DNA from: Lichenihabitans sp033947565
Lineage (GTDB): Bacteria > Pseudomonadota > Alphaproteobacteria > Rhizobiales > Beijerinckiaceae
NCBI RefSeq assembly: GCF_033947565.1
Contig: NZ_JARPVX010000073.1
Span: forward strand, 1 to 19,803
Direction: 5' to 3'
DNA length: 19,803 bases
Within the stretch, counting starts at the first letter, position 1; every line of letters starts with the position of its first letter. Positions 13,837 to 19,803 of the stretch are shown here, piece by piece. A model generated the notes under the pieces. That model saw only the letters and a program-made list of their open reading frames with translations, did not search any database and was not told where the DNA came from. A program made the position numbers and the translations under genes.

Positions 13837-14736
13837 CTAGAACTTGTAGTTGATGCCGGCGCGGGCGATGTCGCCTTCGGTTCGCACCCGCTCGCTGTAA
13901 CCACCAAGCCCGAGAGCCGCCGCAGCCCCCACGGCGGGGAAGGTCAGCGTGTCACTGCCAAGATCGTAGCGCAGGTACTCGGCCTTGATTGTCACGGCGC
14001 TGGAATGGAACACGTTGAGGAAACTCAGGAACGAGTTCGCCGTCAGCGCATATTCGATACCGCCGCCGTAAACATAGCCGGTCTTGATACCGTTATTGCT
14101 GCCCTGGAAGAACGGCGTCGTGTCGGCATTCGGCCCGTAATAGGTCGTGCGGCGGTTCACATCCCCATAAGCGAAACCACCCGTCCCGAAGATCAGGAAC
14201 TGGTTGAACGCATAGCCGACGCGACCACGGACCGTGCCGAGAAAATCGAGCTCGCTGCGGTATTGGTTGACCCGCGTCGTTGCGGCGGCCCCTGGCGTGA
14301 CCAGCGCACCGAAGTTCGACGTGTTGCTGAACGTGTCGGTGCGATCAAGATCGGTATAGGCTGCGTCCGCCTCGACGCCGACCACGATGCCGCTCCCCAC
14401 GCCGCCAAAGCCGCCAAGCCCACCGAGCTGGTAGTTGTAGCCAATCTGACCGCCAGCGGTGAAACCATCGTCGCCGATCGTGTGCCGCGTCGGGCGAATC
14501 CCGGTGTTCAAGGACGCATTGTTGTTGGCGAGAACGCCCGTGGTGCGGTCGAAGCGCGTGGTGCCATCGACGTAGCCAGCATTGATGCCGAGGTAAGCGC
14601 CCGTCCAGGTGAAGACAGGCAGCGGAGCGGGCGCATAGACCGGGGGAGCGGCGCGGCTCGGAAGATCGGCTGCGAACGCTGTGGTTGCAGTGAGGGCAAC
14701 AACGGCTGTTGAAAGAAGAAGGCCGGCGACTCGCAT
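13837..14736 (-). CDS. Omp25/Omp31-type outer-membrane beta-barrel protein
   Basis: The 299-residue product has a signal peptide (residues 1-22, ending AFA, then ADLPSR) and a small-barrel outer-membrane domain. It contains FTWTGAYLGINAGY near the N-terminus, alternating hydrophobic strands with Gly and aromatic residues (GGQIGYNYQLG, LGTVRGRVGYAFNQFLIFGTGGFAYG) and a final strand ending in Phe (AGINYKF), as needed for barrel assembly. The ADLP-A/P-rich start and GVEADAAY match the Omp25/Omp31 family of Hyphomicrobiales. It is probably a structural or porin-like surface protein. The start has GGGAG at a suitable distance, and TATGAT about 27 bases upstream could be a -10 element. The antisense open frame here is a shadow. 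Confidence 0.9.
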   Translation of the reverse strand: MRVAGLLLSTAVVALTATTAFAADLPSRAAPPVYAPAPLPVFTWTGAYLGINAGYVDGTTRFDRTTGVLANNNASLNTGIRPTRHTIGDDGFTAGGQIGYNYQLGGLGGFGGVGSGIVVGVEADAAYTDLDRTDTFSNTSNFGALVTPGAAATTRVNQYRSELDFLGTVRGRVGYAFNQFLIFGTGGFAYGDVNRRTTYYGPNADTTPFFQGSNNGIKTGYVYGGGIEYALTANSFLSFLNVFHSSAVTIKAEYLRYDLGSDTLTFPAVGAAAALGLGGYSERVRTEGDIARAGINYKF

Positions 14737-14956
14737 GATCGATCTCCCGTGGATCGGTCAATCATAGGGGACGATGCCGCTGATGACTGTTCGATTTGAT
14801 GGCGGCCCGTAAACTCTGCCCGAATGTTGCACCTTTACGACAAAGCGCGATGCAACAACGGTCGCCCGCAGTCTCGGCATCGTCAGGGCAACGATCGACC
14901 GATCCCAGGAAGCACTCTCCTGTGCTTTGTGGTCCGGGGTTGCGGTTTTCCCGTCT
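14737..14956. other. Intergenic region upstream of the outer-membrane protein gene
   Basis: This 220-bp gap lies between the outer-membrane protein start and the stop of the upstream HTH gene, both on the minus strand. I find no coding region. It probably holds the promoter of the outer-membrane protein gene (TATGAT on the minus strand near 14763), but no convincing -35 box is visible. Confidence 0.4.
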
Positions 14957-15196
14957 TCACCCCTGCAGGGGGGCCTCCCGCGCAAGCACCACCGTTCCGT
15001 CATAGCCGATCTTGACCCCAGCGGCCTCGAGCGCGCCTTGCAGGCAGGCAAGCTGGACGAGGGTGATGTCGGGCGCGCCTTCGCCGATTTCAGCGCGGGC
15101 GATGATCGACGACGGCAGGCCGGTCCGCTCGCTGGCTTCCGCAAGGCTCCACGACAGGAGATCACGCGCCTTCCGCAGTTGCTGGGACAAAGGCAT
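14957..15196 (-). CDS. Small XRE-type helix-turn-helix protein (79 aa)
   Basis: The product is little more than one HTH_3/XRE domain: QQLRKARDLLSWSLAEASERTGLPSSIIARAE (residues about 5-36), then LACLQGALEAAGVKI, a common ending of short alphaproteobacterial XRE proteins. It probably binds DNA as a dimer and controls nearby genes. The ATG at 15194-15196 has GCGGGA upstream. It starts 16 bases after the stop of the Cys-rich small gene on the same strand, so the two form a likely two-gene unit. Target sites are unknown; the palindromes near 15545-15624 are candidates. Confidence 0.7.
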   Translation of the reverse strand: MPLSQQLRKARDLLSWSLAEASERTGLPSSIIARAEIGEGAPDITLVQLACLQGALEAAGVKIGYDGTVVLAREAPLQG

Positions 15197-15212
15197 GGCA
15201 CAATCCCGCTTG

Positions 15213-15449
15213 TTAGTGCGAGGCGTGCGGCGTGAGGCTGAGCACCCGCCACCCAGGCTGATCCCCCATGCCGCTCGCGAAAGTGTCGGCGCTGCCCGGC
15301 GTCGGCCCAATCTCCGCTTTCCAAAGTGCCTGACACACACGGCATTGCAGTTCGGCGAAGCAGTGTTGCCCCTCGAACCGAGTTTCGATCAGCAGCAGAT
15401 CCTTGTGCTTGGTGGGACAACAATCGGCAGGGAATGGGTCGACCTTCAT
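15213..15449 (-). CDS. Small Cys-rich protein, zinc-ribbon-like (78 aa)
   Basis: The product starts MKVDPFPADCCPTKHKDL and has five cysteines: Cys10, Cys11, Cys30, Cys36 and Cys39. The CRVC pair and the early CC resemble the two knuckles of a degenerate zinc ribbon, followed by a Trp (ALWKAE). It would be small, soluble and possibly metal- or nucleic-acid-binding. I do not recognise a named family. The start is uncertain: the ATG at 15447-15449 has only a weak ribosome site, and a TTG at 15507-15509 would add 20 residues. It precedes the HTH gene by 16 bases. Confidence 0.5.
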   Translation of the reverse strand: MKVDPFPADCCPTKHKDLLLIETRFEGQHCFAELQCRVCQALWKAEIGPTPGSADTFASGMGDQPGWRVLSLTPHASH

Positions 15450-15509
15450 GGCAGCGGCTTTCAGAACGCAGACAGTAGATCGAACGTGTTTTAGGAGAGC
15501 TTTCTTCAA

Positions 15510-15665
15510 ACTCCAGTAAAGCTTAGTGACTTAGACAACACATATCATTAATGACTACGTAGAGTAACCCGCATCGTTTGTTCCTTCAAAAACGAAGGGA
15601 TCATGCAATTTTAAGATAACGTTAATGATAGAGACGTGGCCAGACTTGCGGCTTCCCGTTTTGAG
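15510..15665. promoter_or_regulatory. AT-rich regulatory island with clustered palindromes
   Basis: G+C drops to about 40% from roughly 15480 to 15640, against about two thirds elsewhere. Perfect short palindromes occur close together: TCATTAATGA (15545-15554), directly followed by CTACGTAG (15555-15562), and TAACGTTA (15617-15624). CCTTC/GAAGG (15583-15587 and 15594-15598) adds a small stem. It lies upstream of the minus-strand Cys-rich/HTH pair and holds no credible gene. It most likely contains that unit's promoter and operators. Confidence 0.45.
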
Positions 15666-15930
15666 ACGGCAACCTGTCATGCGACTTGCTGGCATGGCCT
15701 TGTCACGTGTTGACTTGCCACGATGATCAGAGCCGGGCTGCTTCAGGGTGGCCCGGCTCCTGATCGTGAGCGGGACCTCCCACGGATCGCGCACACCGCG
15801 CCGATGCTGCGTGGCGCCACCAGCCCATCGAGACACGCCATCAGCGATCCCATCCTGATCAAGCCCGTTGCTTTATGGCTTGAGGTGCTGGCGTGCCGCT
15901 CGCTAATCTTGGGCGATTCATCTCGGGGGG
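15666..15930. other. Gene-free stretch with a strong hairpin
   Basis: I find no credible protein gene here; open frames on both strands give low-complexity translations. The notable element is an inverted repeat of 14 bp with a one-base bulge, GATCAGAGCCGGGC (15725-15738) and GCCCGGCTCCTGATC (15751-15765), with a 12-base loop. No T tract follows on either strand. It could be a transcript end, part of a small RNA or a cruciform-forming site. Confidence 0.45.
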
Positions 15931-15936
15931 TTGGCG

Positions 15937-16170
15937 ATGGCCTTAATCGGAACGCTTACACATGAGCCTCTCAATCGGCCGTCCATCCATGACGAAGTGG
16001 AGGCCACCTACTCGGCCTTCTCGACGGAGGGTCGACGCATTGTTCAAGTGAACACCTTTGGGCGGCCCGGCAGGCAACACCCAGGCACGCAAAGCCAGAC
16101 CTTGCAATTCGATGCCGAGGCGGCCCGCGCACTCGTCGACATCCTCAAACGAGAATTCTTGCTTCCATAA
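15937..16170 (+). CDS. Small protein of unknown function (77 aa)
   Basis: The ATG at 15937 is preceded by GGGGGG (15925-15930) with six bases of spacing, which favours it over the upstream TTG. The product (MALIGTLTHEP...) has a beta-rich first half with a TFGRPGRQHPGTQSQTLQFD segment and a C-terminal helix (AEAARALVDILKREF). It has no cysteine, signal peptide or membrane segment. The pattern of a tyrosine- or phenylalanine-glycine turn, then SQ.LQFD and a final helix feels familiar from small conserved bacterial proteins, but I cannot name the family. Its stop is only 14 bases from the stop of the convergent UdgX fusion gene. Confidence 0.6.
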   Translation: MALIGTLTHEPLNRPSIHDEVEATYSAFSTEGRRIVQVNTFGRPGRQHPGTQSQTLQFDAEAARALVDILKREFLLP

Positions 16171-16184
16171 AGGAGGCGCCGACC

Positions 16185-17651
16185 TCACCCCACCCGTTCC
16201 GGCTCCTGGGCCGCGATGTCCCGCGCGGCCTTCAGGTCGGCCACGAAGCGCCCGTATTCGATTTTCTGACTTTGCTCGTCGGGCAGGCGCAGCAGGAACG
16301 AAGGGTGGACGGTGACGAACACCGGCCCGGCGAAAAGCGACGGCAGAATCTGGCCGCGGGTCGACAGGATCGGCGCCGTCTTGCCGGTCAAACTGCGGAT
16401 CGCCGTGGCGCCGAGCGCGATCGTCAGGCGCGGCTTCAGCACCTGCATCTCGGCCTCGATCCAATGCCGGCAGGCGTTGATCTCGCCGACACCCGGCTTC
16501 TGGTGGATGCGGCGCTTGCCGCGCGGCTCGAATTTAAAGTGCTTCACGGCATTGGTCACGTAGGCGCGGCGCCGGTCGATGCCGGCCTCGTCGAGCGCCC
16601 GGTTAAACATCGCCCCGGCCGGTCCGATAAAGGGTTTGCCGGCCAGATCCTCCTTGTCGCCCGGCTGCTCGCCCACGAAAACGAGGTCGGCGGTCGGCAA
16701 GCCTTCGCCGAACACCGTCTGGGTCGCATGCTCGTAGAGCGGACAAAGCTGGCAGGCCTCCGCTTCGTGCTTCAGGCGGCGCAGAGGATCGTTCTCGCCC
16801 GGGTCATAGGGGCGCTCGCGCACCTCCTCCAGGCGCTTGACGATGATGGCGGCGCGCTTCGGCGCCTCGGCTTGGGCCTTGGCGATCATGGCAGCTTCCT
16901 TTTCGCCGGCCGAACGGATCAGCGGCGCGATCAGCCGCGCCTCGGGCAGGTTCTTCCAATATTTCATCGGCATCTCGCGCTTCATCGCATCGACATGCAG
17001 GCGGGCAGGGTTGAAGATGTTGGCGTAATAGGTGCGCCACACCTCGTCGGTGGCGTCCTCTTCCGGCACGTCGGCGCGGGTGCCGCCGGGGCCATGCGTC
17101 ACGGCCTTCCCGTCCCAGGCCACGCTGCGCTCGGGCGTGATGATGGTCCAGCGCATGGTGGCGAAGCGGTTGACGAAGAACCCGGTGGCGCGGTCGACGA
17201 TGTGGTGGTCGGGCTCGAACCAGGCGAGGTAGATCGGGCAGTCCTCGGTCTGCACCTCCTTGAAGCGCACGAAGGCCGTCATCTTGTGGATGTCGCGCCG
17301 CACCGCGCGCGCCATGCGGTCGAGCCGGAACACGTCGTCGTCGGTGTCGATCTCCATCAGGCGCGGCTGATCCTGCAGTCGCACCAGGATGCGGTATAGT
17401 AACGCGAAGCGGTCGGCGTCGCGATGGCAGGCGACGAGCTCGGCAAGGTCCATGAAGCGGCGCGAGGCCCGCAGCTCGCGCGGTGGTCCCGGTGGCGGGG
17501 GGGCCGCATCGTCGGCCTCGAGAAGGTCTGCCGCCTCGCCCTGGATGCGCCACCGCACTTCGTCGGGCGGCACGCCGGCCTGGGCGAGGTGCCGTGCCCG
17601 GTCGCGCCAGCCAGGAAAATCATCGGGCCTGTCGAGGGTGACCACCGGCAT
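16185..17651 (-). CDS. DUF4130-UdgX fusion (uracil-DNA-binding/glycosylase superfamily)
   Basis: The 488-residue product joins two domains. Residues about 1-255 match the DUF4130 type (YRILVRLQDQPRLM, KMTAFVRFKEV, YLAWFEPDHHIVDRATGFF). Residues about 290-480 are a UDG-superfamily domain of the UdgX kind, with motif A GEQPGDKED (327-335), the R-loop KRRIHQK (379-385) and motif HPS (449-451). In characterised UdgX the His of KRRIH (here His383) excises uracil from DNA and stays covalently bound to the abasic site. Cys300, Cys303 and Cys394, probably with His371, are placed to hold the family's iron-sulfur cluster. AGGAG eight bases before the ATG supports the start. It follows the radical SAM gene by 121 bases on the same strand. 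Confidence 0.88.
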   Translation of the reverse strand: MPVVTLDRPDDFPGWRDRARHLAQAGVPPDEVRWRIQGEAADLLEADDAAPPPPGPPRELRASRRFMDLAELVACHRDADRFALLYRILVRLQDQPRLMEIDTDDDVFRLDRMARAVRRDIHKMTAFVRFKEVQTEDCPIYLAWFEPDHHIVDRATGFFVNRFATMRWTIITPERSVAWDGKAVTHGPGGTRADVPEEDATDEVWRTYYANIFNPARLHVDAMKREMPMKYWKNLPEARLIAPLIRSAGEKEAAMIAKAQAEAPKRAAIIVKRLEEVRERPYDPGENDPLRRLKHEAEACQLCPLYEHATQTVFGEGLPTADLVFVGEQPGDKEDLAGKPFIGPAGAMFNRALDEAGIDRRRAYVTNAVKHFKFEPRGKRRIHQKPGVGEINACRHWIEAEMQVLKPRLTIALGATAIRSLTGKTAPILSTRGQILPSLFAGPVFVTVHPSFLLRLPDEQSQKIEYGRFVADLKAARDIAAQEPERVG

Positions 17652-17772
17652 GACGCAGAACTCCTGAAACCGTCGTCACAAGGCGGTCAAGCCGACCAGA
17701 CAATGCAAACCGGCGTTGTGCTTCTGGATTGCTTCGCTCCGCCCACCATGACGGAGCCGTTGCTTCAACGGA

Positions 17773-19011
17773 TCAGAACAGCGCGAGTTGCTTTTGTTCC
17801 GGCGGCACAAAGGTCGCCGGGGCGGCCCGGTCGAGCGCCTGACCAGGATGCCAATCGGAGGCCGTCATGAAGCTCTGCATGGTCTTGATCGACTTCGTCA
17901 GCTTCAGCACGTCGGCGAAGCGCAAGGTCGATAGCCGCCGCACCCGCAGGATCTTGTCGACACTCTTCACCCCGAGACCGGGGATGCGCAGCAATTGTTC
18001 GCGTGGCGCCGTATTGACGTCCACGGGAAACACCGCCCGGTGCTTCAACGCCCAGGCGAGCTTGGGATCCAGGTCGAGGTCGAGCATGCCGTCCGTCGTG
18101 GCGTCGAGCACGTCGGCCATCGTGAAATCATAAAACCGGTAAAGCCAGTCGGCCTGATAAAGCCGGTGTTCCCGCATCAGCGGCGGCTTCTTGGCCGGCA
18201 GGCCCTGGGACGAGCCAGGGATCGGGCTATAGGCCGAATAATAGACGCGCTTCAGGTTATAGCCGCTGTAGAGCCCGACGCTGGAGCTGATGATGTCGCG
18301 GTCGCTCTCGCCATCGGCCCCGACGATCATCTGAGTGCTCTGCCCGGCGGGCGCGAAGCGGCGGGCGTGACGCAGCGACTTCTTCTCGTCGGCCGCTTCC
18401 TCGAGCCGCAGCCGCAAGCCGCCCATCGCCTTGCGGATCGTGCCGGCCTGCTTCTGCGGCGCCAGCTTGGCCAACGATTGTTCGCGCGGCAGCTCGACGT
18501 TGAACGACAACCGGTCGGCGTAGAGCCCCGCCTGTTCGATCAGCTGCGGATCGGCCTCGGGGATCGTCTTCAGGTGGATATAGCCACGGAAGTGGTGTTC
18601 CTCGCGCAGCAGCTTCGCAACGCGGACGAGCTGCTCCATCGTGTAATCGGGCGTCCGGATGATGCCCGACGACAGGAAAAGCCCCTCGATGTAATTGCGC
18701 TTGTAGAAGTCGAGCGTGATCTTCACCACCTCTTCCGGTGTGAAGCGCGCCCGCTCGACATCGCTCGACACGCGATTGACGCAATAAAGGCAATCGTAGA
18801 CGCAATGGTTCGTCAGCAGGATCTTCAGAAGCGAGATGCAACGCCCGTCGGGCGCATAGGAATGACAGATGCCGGCGCCCGTGATGGACCCGACGCCTTT
18901 GGTCTCGCCTTTCGAGCCGCGCTTCGTCGAACCGCTCGACGCGCAGGAGGCGTCGTATTTGGCGGCATCGGCGAGGATCGCCAGCTTACCCTGTAGGTCG
19001 TGCTTCGGCAT
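17773..19011 (-). CDS. Radical SAM protein linked to UDG (putative DNA repair/modification)
   Basis: The 412-residue product has the radical SAM iron-sulfur motif CxxxCxxC as CVYDCLYC (Cys70, Cys74, Cys77), a SAM-type barrel, and a C-terminal helix-hairpin-helix (LLRIPGLGVKSVDKILRVRR, about residues 340-360) of the kind that binds DNA backbone. Extra N-terminal Cys23, Cys49 and Cys58 could hold a second cluster. This matches the family described as putative DNA modification/repair radical SAM protein linked to UDG, whose reaction is, as far as I know, not established. The tail QKQLALF resembles a clamp-binding peptide (QxxLxLF), which would fit a repair role. GGGAG lies four bases before the ATG. 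A LexA-like box sits 14-28 bases upstream. Confidence 0.88.
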   Translation of the reverse strand: MPKHDLQGKLAILADAAKYDASCASSGSTKRGSKGETKGVGSITGAGICHSYAPDGRCISLLKILLTNHCVYDCLYCVNRVSSDVERARFTPEEVVKITLDFYKRNYIEGLFLSSGIIRTPDYTMEQLVRVAKLLREEHHFRGYIHLKTIPEADPQLIEQAGLYADRLSFNVELPREQSLAKLAPQKQAGTIRKAMGGLRLRLEEAADEKKSLRHARRFAPAGQSTQMIVGADGESDRDIISSSVGLYSGYNLKRVYYSAYSPIPGSSQGLPAKKPPLMREHRLYQADWLYRFYDFTMADVLDATTDGMLDLDLDPKLAWALKHRAVFPVDVNTAPREQLLRIPGLGVKSVDKILRVRRLSTLRFADVLKLTKSIKTMQSFMTASDWHPGQALDRAAPATFVPPEQKQLALF

Positions 19012-19024
19012 GAGGCTCCCGAAC

Positions 19025-19039
19025 GTTGCTCCTTTGTTC
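19025..19039 (+). promoter_or_regulatory. Imperfect LexA/SOS box before the radical SAM gene
   Basis: GTTG-N7-GTTC (19025-19039) matches seven of eight fixed bases of the alphaproteobacterial LexA site GTTC-N7-GTTC with exact spacing. It lies within 30 bases of the radical SAM start. A single-mismatch match is expected by chance in somewhat under one in ten 100-bp intergenic regions, so this is suggestive only. Confidence 0.35.
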
Positions 19040-19112
19040 TAGGCAGCGGGTCAGCGTGTCGCAAGGGGGCGGGGCCGCGTGCCGCAGGGCCGAAGTGCAG
19101 GCTGGGCGACGT

Positions 19113-19803
19113 TCAGGCCAGGGGCAGCACCCGGTCGCGGCCCGCGAACCAGCCCGACAGCGCCGCGCCGGCACCGATCAGCAGAATCAGCGGCGCCGTG
19201 GCGCCCGGCCGGCCGGTGGTGGTGAACAGGGCGCCCATGACCAACGGCCCGAAGGCCGCCACTGTGTAGCCGAAGCCCTGCGCCATGCTGGACAAGCGCG
19301 CCGCCGTGGCGGCGTCGGGTGCCCGCAGCACGATCACCAGCAGGCCGACCGCGATGAGGCTGCCCTGGCCGGCGCCCTGGATGGCGGCCCAGATCCAGAC
19401 GGTCGACAGCGGTGCGAAAAGCGCGCCCAGGAAGCCGATCACGGCCAGTGCCACCACGGCGACGTTGAACGGGCCCTGATGGCGGCGGCGGGTCGCAAGG
19501 CCGGGCGCCAGCAGGCAGGCGGCCGTCTGCACCAGCACCGAGAAGCTGACCACATAGCCGGCCGTGGCGGCATCGAGGCCGCGGGCCCGCAGCAGCGGCG
19601 CGAACCAGCCGAAGATACAATAAGCGAGCGCCGATTGCAGCCCCATGAAGCCCGTCACCTGCCAGGCTAGCGGTTGACGCAGCAGCGAGCCTCCCGGGCC
19701 GGCCGGGCGGGCACGCCCCTGCGGCACGGGCCGCATCGCCTGGGGGCTCCAGACCAGCGCCACCGCAAGCACCGGCAGCCCCCAGGCGATGCGGCCCGTG
19801 CCG
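19113..19803 (-). CDS. MFS transporter, CynX/NimT-like, C-terminal part (cut by window edge)
   Basis: This gene runs off the right end of the window; its 5' part is missing. The visible 229 or so residues contain about six hydrophobic segments, starting with GRIAWGLPVLAVALVW, then a charged loop (RPVPQGRARP) and six helices to the stop. This is the second half of a 12-helix major facilitator protein. The pattern GWFAPLLRARGLDAATAGYVVS and QGSLIAVGLLVIVLRAPD resembles the CynX/NimT (cyanate/nitroimidazole) branch, whose substrates are varied, so no substrate is assigned. Its stop lies 101 bases upstream of the radical SAM start on the same strand. Confidence 0.8.
   Translation of the reverse strand, partial: GTGRIAWGLPVLAVALVWSPQAMRPVPQGRARPAGPGGSLLRQPLAWQVTGFMGLQSALAYCIFGWFAPLLRARGLDAATAGYVVSFSVLVQTAACLLAPGLATRRRHQGPFNVAVVALAVIGFLGALFAPLSTVWIWAAIQGAGQGSLIAVGLLVIVLRAPDAATAARLSSMAQGFGYTVAAFGPLVMGALFTTTGRPGATAPLILLIGAGAALSGWFAGRDRVLPLA

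Noticed and set aside
13810..14712. 300-codon + strand open frame opposite the Omp25/31-like gene
   Set aside because: The minus strand has a signal peptide, barrel strands and a terminal Phe; the + frame is an antisense shadow.
14960..14971. 12-base palindrome CCCCTGCAGGGG as an operator
   Set aside because: It lies over the last codons and stop of the small HTH gene and is easily explained by coding sequence in GC-rich DNA.
15555..15965. Two overlapping short open frames on opposite strands in the gene-poor stretch
   Set aside because: Neither has a convincing ribosome site or domain, and both overlap the strong hairpin at 15725-15765.
16272..17399. Long + strand open frame opposite the UdgX fusion (similarly 17995-18996 opposite the radical SAM gene)
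   Set aside because: Low-complexity Arg/Gly/Leu-rich translations with no family features, while the minus strand encodes complete recognisable domains.
17652..17772. A LexA box directly before the UdgX fusion gene
   Set aside because: A single GAAC is present but no partner at the seven-base spacing, so no box can be supported.

Overview
This GC-rich window (roughly two thirds G+C, with one AT-rich island near 15.5 kb) looks like chromosomal DNA of an alphaproteobacterium, most likely of the order Hyphomicrobiales (Rhizobiales). The basis is an Omp25/Omp31-type outer-membrane protein, an erythritol-type polyol locus like those of Rhizobium and Brucella, and two promoter-like sequences of the alphaproteobacterial EcfG general-stress type. 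The genus cannot be fixed from sequence alone. I see no rRNA, tRNA, CRISPR array, insertion sequence or phage gene.

Layout. 1-1.8 kb: three poorly known + strand genes (a small exported protein, a 71-residue protein behind a strong hairpin, a 286-residue protein). 1.8-4.7 kb: an envelope and stress block, with a minus-strand MltB-type lytic transglycosylase divergent from a periplasmic Cu/Zn superoxide dismutase (sodC), then an SDR oxidoreductase with a good EcfG-type promoter. 4.65-4.9 kb: two tandem copies of a palindromic repeat; the duplicated unit includes the last codons and stop of the SDR gene. 5.0-5.6 kb: a TenA-family gene. 5.8-13.2 kb: a tightly coupled polyol operon of FGGY kinase (EryA-like), GlpD/EryB-like FAD dehydrogenase, DUF2291-like membrane-anchored protein, double ABC ATPase, permease (TTG start) and periplasmic binding protein. 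The first four genes overlap by ATGA or TGATG junctions. 13.2-15.9 kb: a gene-poor stretch with a small basic protein, the Omp25/31-like protein, a small HTH protein, a Cys-rich small protein and a non-coding AT-rich island containing several short palindromes. 15.9-19.0 kb: a small unknown protein convergent with a DUF4130-UdgX fusion and, upstream of the fusion on the same strand, a radical SAM protein with a helix-hairpin-helix. 19.1 kb to the end: the C-terminal part of an MFS transporter running off the right edge.

How the genes work together. The polyol operon encodes uptake (binding protein, permease, ATPase), phosphorylation (kinase) and oxidation of the phosphate (dehydrogenase). The later enzymes and the regulator of known ery loci are not in the window. 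The most intriguing pair is the radical SAM protein with the DUF4130-UdgX fusion. These families are known to be linked in many bacteria and are presumed to act in DNA repair or modification, but as far as I know the radical SAM chemistry is undetermined. An imperfect LexA-type box lies directly before the radical SAM gene.
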